Origin: Deferrisoma camini S3R1
Lineage (GTDB): Bacteria > Desulfobacterota > Deferrisomatia > Deferrisomatales > Deferrisomataceae
Direction of reading: 5' to 3'
Assembly: GCF_000526155.1 (NCBI RefSeq)
Contig: NZ_JAFN01000001.1
Coordinates: forward strand, 1,637,014 to 1,701,013
DNA length: 64,000 nucleotides
Shown: positions 54,021 to 62,036 of the stretch, piece after piece
Layout: every line of letters starts with the position of its first letter
How positions within the stretch are numbered: the first letter of the stretch is position 1
Translations under genes and position numbers: made by a program
The notes under the pieces: model-generated
Seen by the model: only the letters and a program-made list of their open reading frames with translations
Databases searched by the model: none
Told to the model about the DNA's origin: nothing

Positions 54021-54434
54021 GGATGGCTCCTCGGGTCACGAACGGCTCCCTCTCCGGCGATCCCCCGACGACCGGATCGAAGGCTCGGGGGCGTGGGGCC
54101 TGCCGGGGCGGTCCCCCCCCGCGGCCGCGTCTGGGCCGCGCGCGCCACACCCTAACAAAAACCTTGACATAAAACCGAACCCAAAAATTGTTTTCCTATA
54201 GACAATCCGCCTCCCCGCCGGTACCCTTACCCACCACGCCGCGCCTCTCCCAGGTGTTCCCTTTCCGGGACGCGTCGCGGCCCGGCGTTTCGAAAGGGTG
54301 CCCCCTCGTCGGGCACCGAGGGAGTTTTTGGGGATCCGGGCGCTTGTCGGATCCGGCACAAGACGTGCATACTTCGCGCCCCTGACTCCACGGGCCCATG
54401 CCCCATCCATATTTGTTCTCCAGGAGGCCTCCCC
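54021..54434. other. Divergent control region between two acyltransferase genes
   Basis: No gene. It contains an AT-rich segment at 54150-54202 (TTGACATAAAACCG, then ATTGTTTTCCTATAGACAAT with short inverted arms) amid ~70% GC DNA. This is likely the shared promoter/operator zone. The TTGACA and TATAGA boxes are 27 bases apart and do not make one promoter. Confidence 0.5.
54344..54373 (+). promoter_or_regulatory. Candidate promoter for the rightward acyltransferase
   Basis: TTGTCG (54344-54349), an 18-base spacer and CATACT (54368-54373), 62 bases before the start codon. Confidence 0.45.
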
Positions 54435-55328
54435 ATGATCTCCACGGCGTGCCGTCGCGCGGAAGACTTCGTTCGGGTCTCGCGGTCCCAGGACTCGGGC
54501 GCGGTCGATCCCGGGCCGTTCACGTTCGCCCAGGCGTCCCGATGGTCTGAAGTTCGGGGCGCCTTTTCTCTGCTGTACCGAAACTACCTGTCCCGAGGCC
54601 TGATCCCCCCCGACGGGGTGGGCCTGCGGTACACCCATTTCAATCTCCTGCCGGAGTCGGCCACCTTCGTGGCGTCGGACGGGGGCCGGGTGGTGGCCAC
54701 CTTCTCCCTGATCCCCGACACCCGTTCGTTCGGTCTCCCCATGGACACCCTGTACGCCGAGGAACTGGCCGCCCTCAGGCCGGGCCGACGGCCCGCCGAG
54801 ATCTCCGGTCTGGCCGTGGCCCCTTCCTACGAATCGGTGACCCTGCTCCTGATCTTGAACCTGGTGAGGATGATGTACGCCTACGCCCAGCGTACGGGCA
54901 TCACCGATCTGGTGGTCGCCTGCCATCCCCGCCACGCCCGGCTCTACACCCGGTTGTTCCGGTTCGAGGAGCTGGGCCCCCTGCGCACCTACCGGGCCGT
55001 GAACGACGCCCCGGCGGTGGCCCTGCGCCTGGACATCGAGACCGCGGAAGAGCGGTACCGACAGGCATTCGGCGAGGGGCAGGGCCTCCACGGATTCCTG
55101 TTCCGGCAGCAGGCCACGGAGCTCCCCTGGATCCCCCTGCGGGTGGGAGCCATGGACACCGATGCGGTTCGCCAACTGCTGACCCTGCGGCCGGAGATGC
55201 TGGACCTCCTCGAGGCCGGAGAGCCCGGGCTGGCCGCCCGCATCTCGGGCTGGGCCGTGCCCACCGCCCGCCGGTTCCTGGAGAACGCGCCCACCCCCGG
55301 CTGGTTCCCGGCCTTCGTGCCCGCCTGA
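54435..55328 (+). CDS. Second FeeM-like N-acyltransferase
   Basis: 297 residues. It is a paralogue of the divergent gene at 53082. Both share GLPM-x2-LY-x-EEL, AE(V/I)S-x-LAV, (N/H)PRH-x3-Y-x-RL, FE and APAV-x-L-x-LD. It has AGGAGG before the ATG. The fold implies transfer of an acyl chain to an amine. The C-terminal ~80 residues (TDAVRQLLTLRPEMLDLLEAGEPG) differ from the partner and look like a short helical domain. It converges on the comEA-like gene. Confidence 0.8.
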   Translation: MISTACRRAEDFVRVSRSQDSGAVDPGPFTFAQASRWSEVRGAFSLLYRNYLSRGLIPPDGVGLRYTHFNLLPESATFVASDGGRVVATFSLIPDTRSFGLPMDTLYAEELAALRPGRRPAEISGLAVAPSYESVTLLLILNLVRMMYAYAQRTGITDLVVACHPRHARLYTRLFRFEELGPLRTYRAVNDAPAVALRLDIETAEERYRQAFGEGQGLHGFLFRQQATELPWIPLRVGAMDTDAVRQLLTLRPEMLDLLEAGEPGLAARISGWAVPTARRFLENAPTPGWFPAFVPA

Positions 55329-55336
55329 CCCGATCC

Positions 55337-55699
55337 TCAGGGCGAGGGCAGGCACAGGTAGGGCCGAACCGCCGCCAGGGTCTTCGGCCCGATCCCCCGC
55401 ACCTCCACCAGCTCGTCCACCGACCCGAACCCGCCCCGTCGGTCCCGCTCGGCCACGATCTGTGCGGCCCGCACCGGGCCGATGCCGGGAACGGCCGTGA
55501 GGTCCTCAGGGGTGGCCCGGTTCAGATTCAGCGGAACCCCCCGGAGGAGCCCCTCCCAGCCGCCGCCGGTCGGGCCGGCCGGAACGACGGCGGGGTGCGG
55601 CCGGACCGGGCCCCGCACCGTCCACCCGACGGCTCCGGACACCGCGGCCAGCACCAGCAGGCCGACCGCCCAACGCCCGCTCGGGGGTTCCGGCCTCAC
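55337..55699 (-). CDS. ComEA-like helix-hairpin-helix protein
   Basis: 120 residues: one N-terminal membrane helix (about 10-30), a linker, and a helix-hairpin-helix DNA-binding domain (LNRATPEDLTAVPGIGPVRA ... VRGIGPKTLAAVRPYL). ComEA binds incoming DNA during natural transformation; short versions are widespread. It starts at GTG 55699 inside the deaminase stop (GTGA). Confidence 0.85.
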   Translation of the reverse strand: MRPEPPSGRWAVGLLVLAAVSGAVGWTVRGPVRPHPAVVPAGPTGGGWEGLLRGVPLNLNRATPEDLTAVPGIGPVRAAQIVAERDRRGGFGSVDELVEVRGIGPKTLAAVRPYLCLPSP

Positions 55700-57459
55700 C
55701 CCGCGGGTTCCCACGGCACCACCACCTCGTCGGCCTTGACCCGGACCCACCCCCGGCGGGTCACCCGCAGATCGGGCAGAAAGTCGCACGAGAGGAACAA
55801 CAGGGTGTAGTTGGGGTCCGAGTGGGCGTACCCCCCGGCCTCCATGGCCCGCTGGAACGCCGAGGCAGCCTCGGCCGCAGGCCCGAACGGGCCGGGCATC
55901 TGGATGCCGGCCAGGGGCAAGGGGAACTCCTCCACCCGACCGTTTCCGAGCAGCACCACGATCCCCCCGCCCAGGGCCCGCAGCCGGCCCAGGGCGTCGG
56001 CCATGGCGGCCGGATCCTGGCCGGCCACCACCAGACCCCCGTTGGTGGTGTACGAGCTGGCCACGGCCCGCAGCCCCTCGCCCAGCCCCAGGACCACACC
56101 GCGGCTGATCCACGAACCGGTCCGGTCCGTCAGCGCCACCACGTGGGCGTCGCCGGCCCGGGGCCACCGCCCCGCGCCCCGGCGCGTCAACGGCACCGGC
56201 TCCTCCCGGGTGATCACGGCGTTCACCAGGCGCCCGGCCGGAAAGGGGTCCGGCACCTCCCCCGGCAACAGGAACCGATCGGGGCCCCAGACCGGCACCC
56301 GGGGCTCCGCCCCGGCGTAGGCGCTCTCCCAGGGGAAGACCCTGCTGGGCGGGGGCACCGTCAGACGGCCGTCCCGCGCCACCACCCGTCCGCCCACGAT
56401 CACGACGCAGGGGGTGGGGTCCGAGAGGTCCCGCAGGAGGTTCATGTCGGCCAGGCGGCCGGGGGCCACGGCGCCGAGGTCGTCGTCCAGGCCCAGGAAC
56501 GCGGCGGCGTTGCGGGTGGCCAGCACGTAGGCCGTGCCCGAGGGAACCCCGGCCGCGAGCGCCTCCCGGATCAGGTGGTCGGTCAGGCCCTTTCGGGCGA
56601 TCTGGTGGGCCTTGGCGCCGTCCGTGGTCAGGGTGATCCGGTCGAGGAACCGGGTCCGGCCAAGTGCCGGCAGGAGCTCCTCCAGGTCCTCCCGGAGGCT
56701 CGAATGGCGAAGCAGCACCCAGAGCCCCTGCCGCAACCGCTCCAGGACCTCGTCCGCGGTGATCGCCTCGTGGCACGAACGAAGCCCTGCCGCAGCCAGT
56801 GCGGGCAGCCGGCGACGGCTCGCCCCTGCCGTATGGCCGTCCGCGAACCGGCCCCGGCCCCGCGCGCCTTCGATCAGCCGCAGGAGTCGACGCGCCCGGT
56901 CCGGCCGGAGGAGGTCCGTCCACCGGGTCATCTCGCCGGCGGCCACGAACTCGGGCATCCCGAGCATCCCCAGCACGGCCTCCTCCGAGAACACCTCGGC
57001 CTCCTGGGGAAACCACGACTGGCTCGCGATGCGGGCCACCCAACGGATCCGGCCCAGGCTCGCGTCGGTCAGCGCGGCCGCCAGGGCTCCGAACGCCTCG
57101 GCACCCAGGGCCAGGTACAGGAGGAGGTTGTCGTACACCAGGAACGTCGTACCCCGGCACACCGCGGCCTCGGCCAGGGACAGGGGGTTGTGGAACGGCC
57201 AGGGGTGGGTGTGGGGCTCGATGTAGCCGGGCACGATGGTGAACCCGCGCGCGTCGATCCGGACCGTGGCGTCCCCCATGGGCCCCTCCCACGGGCCGAC
57301 CCGGGCGATCCGGTCTCCGCACACGGCCACGTCCGCCTCGAAAACCTCGCCGGTGAACGCGTTCCAGACCCTGCCCCCCCACACCAGCAGATCCGGCGCG
57401 TCCAGCCCTTGGGCGACGCGGATCAGGCGCCAGCGCAGATCGGGATCGCATCGAACCAT
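55696..57459 (-). CDS. ade: Adenine deaminase family amidohydrolase
   Basis: A 587-residue Ade-type enzyme (adenine to hypoxanthine and ammonia). Metal ligands are visible: HTH (H83, H85 in PHTHPWP), GHTAG, CHEAIT and LTTDGA. A C-terminal domain with YTTNGGLVV and GGYAHSDPNYTLLFLSCDFLPDLRVT follows, as in Ade. It fits with pnp and mtnP in this window, which release purine bases. Some family members use other substrates. Confidence 0.88.
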   Translation of the reverse strand: MVRCDPDLRWRLIRVAQGLDAPDLLVWGGRVWNAFTGEVFEADVAVCGDRIARVGPWEGPMGDATVRIDARGFTIVPGYIEPHTHPWPFHNPLSLAEAAVCRGTTFLVYDNLLLYLALGAEAFGALAAALTDASLGRIRWVARIASQSWFPQEAEVFSEEAVLGMLGMPEFVAAGEMTRWTDLLRPDRARRLLRLIEGARGRGRFADGHTAGASRRRLPALAAAGLRSCHEAITADEVLERLRQGLWVLLRHSSLREDLEELLPALGRTRFLDRITLTTDGAKAHQIARKGLTDHLIREALAAGVPSGTAYVLATRNAAAFLGLDDDLGAVAPGRLADMNLLRDLSDPTPCVVIVGGRVVARDGRLTVPPPSRVFPWESAYAGAEPRVPVWGPDRFLLPGEVPDPFPAGRLVNAVITREEPVPLTRRGAGRWPRAGDAHVVALTDRTGSWISRGVVLGLGEGLRAVASSYTTNGGLVVAGQDPAAMADALGRLRALGGGIVVLLGNGRVEEFPLPLAGIQMPGPFGPAAEAASAFQRAMEAGGYAHSDPNYTLLFLSCDFLPDLRVTRRGWVRVKADEVVVPWEPAG

Positions 57460-57709
57460 TCGGAAACTCCGTGGGGAAAACCGGCCGGTAGCATCTGCAT
57501 CAACCCTGCAGCTTCCGCTGGAAGGCTGGGAGGCTTCCCAGTGACTTCGGTCTACGGTCGTCGGTCTACGGTCGTCGGTCTGGGGCCTTCGGCCCGCTAG
57601 GCGGCCGGGCAGCTAGGCAGTTGGGCGGCTCTCGGATCGCGCCAAAGCTCGGGGGCACGGGTCTGGCAATATTTTCGTTGGGATCTGTCAAAAAACGGAT
57701 TCCTCACCC
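57460..57709. repeat. Partial element B copy
   Basis: 57540-57665 matches the outer half of element B (TCTGGGGCCTTCGGCCCGCT, GGGCGGCTCTCGGATCGCGC), preceded by CGGTCTACGGTCGTCGGTC iterations. The remaining bases near 57665-57700 are AT-rich (GGCAATATTTTCG) and hold no gene. Confidence 0.7.
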
Positions 57710-58573
57710 TTACGGTCCACCGCCCCCCGCCGTCCACCTCGGGCACAGCTCGGGGGACGACAGACCCTCCAGGCACAGCAACCTGCGGTAGTGCCGAACC
57801 ACCCCGCCGACGTCCTGGAACACGTCGAGCAGGGTTCCGTCCGAGCACCGCAGGCACGCCTCGGGCTGGCACGAGAACGTGGAGGCCGTGTGCTTGGCCG
57901 CCAGGCCCTCGGCAGCGGTCCACACCCGGCCCCGGCCCCGTTCCAGCACCTCCACCCGGCCCACCCGGCCCAGCACGATCCGCCCCCGGTCCTGACCCAG
58001 GGTGGCCACGCACTCGATCCGGTCCCCCGCCCGGAACGCGTGCCGGTCCTGGGCCGAGCGGGACACTTTGAGGTACACGGGCGCGTCGATCCGGGTCCAG
58101 TCGAGATGAGCCCCGGCCAACACCACCAGGAACCCCTGATACCGCACCCGGGTCCCCGCGTCCACTTCGCGCACGAAGCTGGGCTTGACCTCGGCCACCT
58201 CGCCGGTCACCTCCACCCGCCGGCCGACGGTCTCGTCGAACCACGCCTCGAACGCCTCGAGCTCCCGGCGGTAGTCCAGCCACTGCCCCGGCGTGAGCAG
58301 GAGCCGGGGTTGTTGGTGCACCTTCTCCTCGTCGTACTCGCGGCACCCCCGGCACAGCCGGCCCACGTGGCGGAACCTGCGTTTGCAGGGTTTGCCCTTC
58401 TCGAGACGGCGGCACCGCCACCGGAAGTAGATGCACCCCCTCGGAAAACAGCGCTTCTCGCGCAGCACGTGATAGGGGCTCACCATGCCGGCGAAGTCCT
58501 GGTGGGCCAGGTGGTCGCAGGCGAACACGCCCACCCGCTTCCAGGGGTTCGAAAACCGCTGCGCCCGCCGCAT
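57710..58573 (-). CDS. Unknown Cys-rich protein with OB-like middle domain
   Basis: 287 residues, unrecognised. The N-terminal ~100 residues carry many Cys/His and basic residues (CDHLAHQDF, RCFPRGCIYFRWRC, PCKRRF, LCRGCREYDE), which looks like a zinc- or Fe-S-binding, perhaps nucleic-acid-binding, module. The middle (about 140-225; GEVAEVKPSFV, RIDAPVYLKV, DRIECVATLGQ) reads like an OB-fold. The C-terminus has a second small cluster (CQPEACLRCSDG). ATG 58573 has GGGAG upstream; the longer frame to 58723 is not supported. It stands alone. Confidence 0.65.
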   Translation of the reverse strand: MRRAQRFSNPWKRVGVFACDHLAHQDFAGMVSPYHVLREKRCFPRGCIYFRWRCRRLEKGKPCKRRFRHVGRLCRGCREYDEEKVHQQPRLLLTPGQWLDYRRELEAFEAWFDETVGRRVEVTGEVAEVKPSFVREVDAGTRVRYQGFLVVLAGAHLDWTRIDAPVYLKVSRSAQDRHAFRAGDRIECVATLGQDRGRIVLGRVGRVEVLERGRGRVWTAAEGLAAKHTASTFSCQPEACLRCSDGTLLDVFQDVGGVVRHYRRLLCLEGLSSPELCPRWTAGGGGP

Positions 58574-58769
58574 CGTCGCGAGTCTCCCAGGGGACCGGCG
58601 TCCCGGTTTCGTTCCGTCACGAGACGCCGGCCAGTCTACCCGGGGCGGCCCGCCAGGGCCAGGAGGGGTTGCAACCGGGGTCGGGAGAGCGTAGGGTACG
58701 CGCCTGAATCTCCATTCAGCCAAGAACGACGCGAGGTTCGAGGGGGCTCCCCCCTACAGGAGGACGTGC

Positions 58770-60086
58770 ATGAAGCGTTGGACCGTGTGGGCGGCGGCGG
58801 TATGCGTGTGGATTGCGGCGGCCGGGGCGCCGGTGCGTGCCCAGGAACCAGCCCAGACTCCCCTCCGGCTGGACCTGCCGGCTGCGGTGTCCATGGCCAT
58901 GGAACGAAACCACGAGGTGCTCCGGGCCCGGGAGCGGATCCGGCAGCTGGAGGGCCGGATCACCGAGGTCAAGAGCCAGGCCTACCCCCGCCTGGGGCTG
59001 GAGGCGGCCTACCGCCGCAGCTACGACGAGAGCTTCCTCGATCTGTTCGACGGGTTCATCCCCCCGGAGGAGGTCGATTTCTACTCCCTCAAGGGCACCC
59101 TGGACCAGATCCTGTTTTCGTGGGGACGGGTGTCCACCGCCATCGAGATCGCCCGGGTCGCCCGGGAGCAGGCGAGGTGGCAGCAGGAGGCGGTGGAGCG
59201 GGACGTGAAGCTCCGGGTCCACGAGGCGTTCTACGACCTGCTGCTGGCCCGACGCCTCGTGGAGGTGGCCGAGGAGACCCTCGCCCAGAAAAAGCGGCAC
59301 CTCGACGTGGCCCGCAAACGGTTCCAGGCCGGCGTGGTCAACGAGTTCGAGGTGGTCCGGGCCCGGGTGGCCGTGGCCAACGCCCGCCCCCCGGTGATCC
59401 AGGCCCGGAACCGGGTTCGGCAGGCCGTGGCCAAGCTCAACAACCTGCTGGCCCGCCCCCAGGACGCCCCCCTGGAACCCCAGGGCGAGCTGGATCAGCC
59501 GCCGCTGCCGGTGCGGGACCTCTCGGCGGTGATCGAGCGCGCCTGGGAACGCCGGCCGGAGCTGCAGGCCCTGGTCCAGGCCCGGGACCTGGCCCAGAAG
59601 AACCTGACCCTGGCCCGGGCCGAGGACAAGCCCACCGTGGGGCTGAGGGCCGAGTACGGGTTCGCGACCCAGGAGTGGGACCGGCTGGACTTCCGCCGCG
59701 AGCAGTGGTCGGTTGGGGTGCAGATGACCTGGCCGTTCTTCGATTCGGGCAAGACCCGGGGGAAGATCGCCCAGGCGCGCAGCCAGCTGCGCGACGTGCA
59801 GATCGCCCTGGACCAGAGCCGCCAGGGCATCGCCCTGGAGGCCAAGGTGGCCCTCGACGCCGTGGAGGAGGCGGAGAAGATCATCGAGGCCGCGGGCCAC
59901 AACATCGAGCAGGCCCGCAGGGCCCTGGAGCTGGCCGAGGCCTCGTACCGGTACGGGGTGGGGACCACCCTGGACGTGACGGACGCGGAACTGGGCCTCA
60001 CCGCGGCCCGCACCGACCACGCCCGGGCCCTAAGGGACTACCTGGTCGCCCGGGCCCGGGTGCTGGCCGTGATGAACGATCTGTGA
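58770..60086 (+). CDS. TolC-family outer membrane efflux protein
   Basis: 438 residues with a signal peptide (about 1-24) and two repeats of the long helical-hairpin/beta-barrel pattern of TolC (DLPAAVSMAMERNHEVLRAR ... LYDLLLARRLVEVAEETL ... GVVNEFEVVRARVAVANARP). Trimers form the outer-membrane duct of efflux or type I secretion. No inner-membrane pump or adaptor gene is adjacent. ATG 58770 has AGGAGGACG upstream. Confidence 0.88.
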   Translation: MKRWTVWAAAVCVWIAAAGAPVRAQEPAQTPLRLDLPAAVSMAMERNHEVLRARERIRQLEGRITEVKSQAYPRLGLEAAYRRSYDESFLDLFDGFIPPEEVDFYSLKGTLDQILFSWGRVSTAIEIARVAREQARWQQEAVERDVKLRVHEAFYDLLLARRLVEVAEETLAQKKRHLDVARKRFQAGVVNEFEVVRARVAVANARPPVIQARNRVRQAVAKLNNLLARPQDAPLEPQGELDQPPLPVRDLSAVIERAWERRPELQALVQARDLAQKNLTLARAEDKPTVGLRAEYGFATQEWDRLDFRREQWSVGVQMTWPFFDSGKTRGKIAQARSQLRDVQIALDQSRQGIALEAKVALDAVEEAEKIIEAAGHNIEQARRALELAEASYRYGVGTTLDVTDAELGLTAARTDHARALRDYLVARARVLAVMNDL

Positions 60087-60439
60087 GCCAACGTCGTTAG
60101 AAGGCTGGGAGGCCAGAAAGCTGGAAGGCTAAATGCAGTGCCTCCCGCGTCCGGACCGCGGAATGGTATCCATCTGTACGGAACTGTGATGAAACCAGCT
60201 CCCGTGTCTTGTGCCTGCGCGGCGAATCTCTACGCCCGGCTTCGCGCCCGGCCGGAAGCAGGCCCCATGCCCGCCGCCGGCGATGGCCCCGAACCAATGG
60301 AAGTTACCCTCGCTCCCCCGGCCCCGCAGGGTCCCGGGGGAGCGAGGGTGGCGGGCCCGCAACTTTTCCTTGAGTTTCGGGTATCCGCTGCCTCCCCCGT
60401 CCGAAAACCCGAAAACGGGCGTCCTTACCGGAGAGTTTC
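60087..60439. repeat. Element A interior plus B-type module
   Basis: 60133-60312 matches the interior of element A in forward order (GTGCCTGCGCGGCGAATCTC, CCCGGCTTCGCGCCCGGCC) and then a module shared with element B (GCAGGCCCCATGCC, AAGTTACCCTCGCTCCC). It is preceded by GCTGGGAGGCCAGAAAGCTG repeats after the tolC-family stop. No gene. Confidence 0.75.
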
Positions 60440-61414
60440 ATGGCGCTTTTCCACGAGGTGTCGGCCGTCGGTCAGGACATGCTGGCCGAGATCGGCGCGA
60501 TCTGGCCCTACTTCGCCCTGGGGGTCGCCCTCGAGGCGTGGATCCGCACCAAGAAGTGGCACCTGAAGATCCGGCGGGCCCTGACCCGGTACGGCCCGTG
60601 GGCCGTGGTGGTGGCCACCGTGCTGGGCATCGTGAGCCCCCTGTGCGCCTGCGGCATCCTGCCTCTCACCATCAGCCTGATCCTGGGCGGGCTCCCCCTG
60701 GCCCCGGCCATGAGCCTGCTGGTCGCCTCTCCCCTCATGAGCCCAGCGGGCTACACCCTGGCGGTGAAGAACCTGGGCCCGTTCTGGGCCAACGCCGAGC
60801 TCGCCGCAGCCGTGTTCATGGGCTTGTTCGCCGGCGGGGTGACCCACTGGTTCGAGACGAGGGGGCTGCGCCTAGAGACCCTGTTCCGCAAAGAGCTGCC
60901 CAAGGGCAACTTCCACGACCCGGACTACCCCGAGGAGATCCTCCGCTGCCACTGCAACGAGATGCTCAGCAAGCGGGTGGAGGCGCGCGGCGGCAACCCG
61001 CTGCTCGTGTTCCTGGCGAAGGCATGGGAGGGCGGGGTCAAGGTGGGGAAGTACGTGTTGATCGGGGTGCTGATCGAGGTGCTCGCCCGCCGCTACGTAC
61101 CCAACGAGTGGATCGACCGGCTCCTGGTCTCGGGAGACCCTCTGGCGGTGCTGGGGCTCACCCTGGCCGTGGTGCCCCTCCACATCACCCAGATCACGGC
61201 CTCGGCCATCCTGTTCGGGTTCAGCGACCTGGCCATCTCCCGCGCGGCCGGCATGGCGTTCCTGGTGGGGGGGCCGGTCACGGCGCTGCCGGTGATGGGG
61301 GTGTTCCTCACCTTGTTCAAGCCCAAGATGTTCGCCCTGTACCTGGGGCTGTGTCTCGTCGGCACCCTGATCGTGGCCACCGCGTTCCAGGCCACGGCGT
61401 GGCTCGGAATCTGA
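60440..61414 (+). CDS. ArsP/DUF318-type membrane permease
   Basis: A 324-residue protein with about eight membrane helices in two halves. The first half has SPLCACGILPLTISLILGG, matching the family's Cys-Xaa-Cys-Gly substrate motif, and the cytoplasmic loop carries CHC (LRCHCNEML). ArsP members export trivalent organoarsenicals; others are uncharacterised or move metals. Cysteines in both places fit binding of a soft metal(loid). It is not followed by arsenic genes. Confidence 0.8.
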   Translation: MALFHEVSAVGQDMLAEIGAIWPYFALGVALEAWIRTKKWHLKIRRALTRYGPWAVVVATVLGIVSPLCACGILPLTISLILGGLPLAPAMSLLVASPLMSPAGYTLAVKNLGPFWANAELAAAVFMGLFAGGVTHWFETRGLRLETLFRKELPKGNFHDPDYPEEILRCHCNEMLSKRVEARGGNPLLVFLAKAWEGGVKVGKYVLIGVLIEVLARRYVPNEWIDRLLVSGDPLAVLGLTLAVVPLHITQITASAILFGFSDLAISRAAGMAFLVGGPVTALPVMGVFLTLFKPKMFALYLGLCLVGTLIVATAFQATAWLGI

Positions 61415-61423
61415 AATTTCGTC

Positions 61424-61452
61424 TTTACACAAAGGGCTTTCGCTGTTACCCT
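61424..61452 (+). promoter_or_regulatory. Candidate promoter of rimP-nusA-infB
   Basis: TTTACA (61424-61429), 17 bases, TACCCT (61447-61452). It lies just upstream of a terminator-like hairpin and rimP. Confidence 0.45.
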
Positions 61453-61478
61453 TTCGCTCTTCGCTTCGAGGCACTCCG

Positions 61479-61505
61479 AAGTGGGCCGTTCGCCCACTTT
61501 TTTCG
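61479..61505 (+). terminator. Leader terminator/attenuator before rimP
   Basis: Stem AAGTGGGC/GCCCACTT followed by TTTTTTCGTTTTG. It ends 14 bases before the rimP start, too close to serve only the upstream permease gene; it could attenuate the rimP-nusA transcript. Confidence 0.75.
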
Positions 61506-61518
61506 TTTTGGCGCGGCC

Positions 61519-61992
61519 ATGCAGAAAAGTCCCAAGGAAATCGAGATCCAGGAGCTCCTGGCCCCGGTGGTCGAGGACGCGGGATACGAGGTGGTGGACC
61601 TGCGGCTTCGGACCGAGGCGGGCCGGCTGGTGCTGCGCCTCCTGGTGGACCGGCCCGGCGGGATCACGCTCGACGAGTGCGCCCGCCTCAGCCGGGAACT
61701 GAGTGCCCACATGGACGTGGCCGACCCCATCCGGGGGGCCTACGTGCTGGAAGTGTCCAGCCCGGGGATCCGCCGCCCCCTCACCCGGCCCGAGCACTTC
61801 GAGCGGTTCGTGGGGGAGCGGGTCGTGGTGAAGACCACCGAGGCGTTGGGAGGCCGCAAGACGTTCCGCGGCGTCAACCGGGGCCTGGGCGAGGACCAGA
61901 CGGTCCTGGTGGAGGACGACTCCGGGGCCACGACGCGGATCCCGTTCGCGTCGATCCGGGAGGCGAACCTCGACCCGGAGATCCGGTTCTGA
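61519..61992 (+). CDS. rimP: Ribosome maturation factor RimP
   Basis: 157 residues with the two RimP domains: N-terminal alpha-beta (LLAPVVEDAGYEVVDL ... LRLLVDRPGGITLDECARLSREL) with YVLEVSSPGIRRPL, then an Sm-like C-terminal domain (GATTRIPFASIREANLDPEI). It is needed for 30S subunit maturation. First in the classic rimP-nusA-infB order. The ribosome site is weak because the leader hairpin lies just upstream. Confidence 0.93.
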   Translation: MQKSPKEIEIQELLAPVVEDAGYEVVDLRLRTEAGRLVLRLLVDRPGGITLDECARLSRELSAHMDVADPIRGAYVLEVSSPGIRRPLTRPEHFERFVGERVVVKTTEALGGRKTFRGVNRGLGEDQTVLVEDDSGATTRIPFASIREANLDPEIRF

Positions 61993-62036
61993 CCGGCGGC
62001 CAGACACGCTAAAGACACCGAACCAGCGGGGACACC

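Noticed and set aside
54164-54202. TTGACA and TATAGA as one promoter
   Set aside because: The spacing is 27 bases, too long for a sigma-70 promoter.
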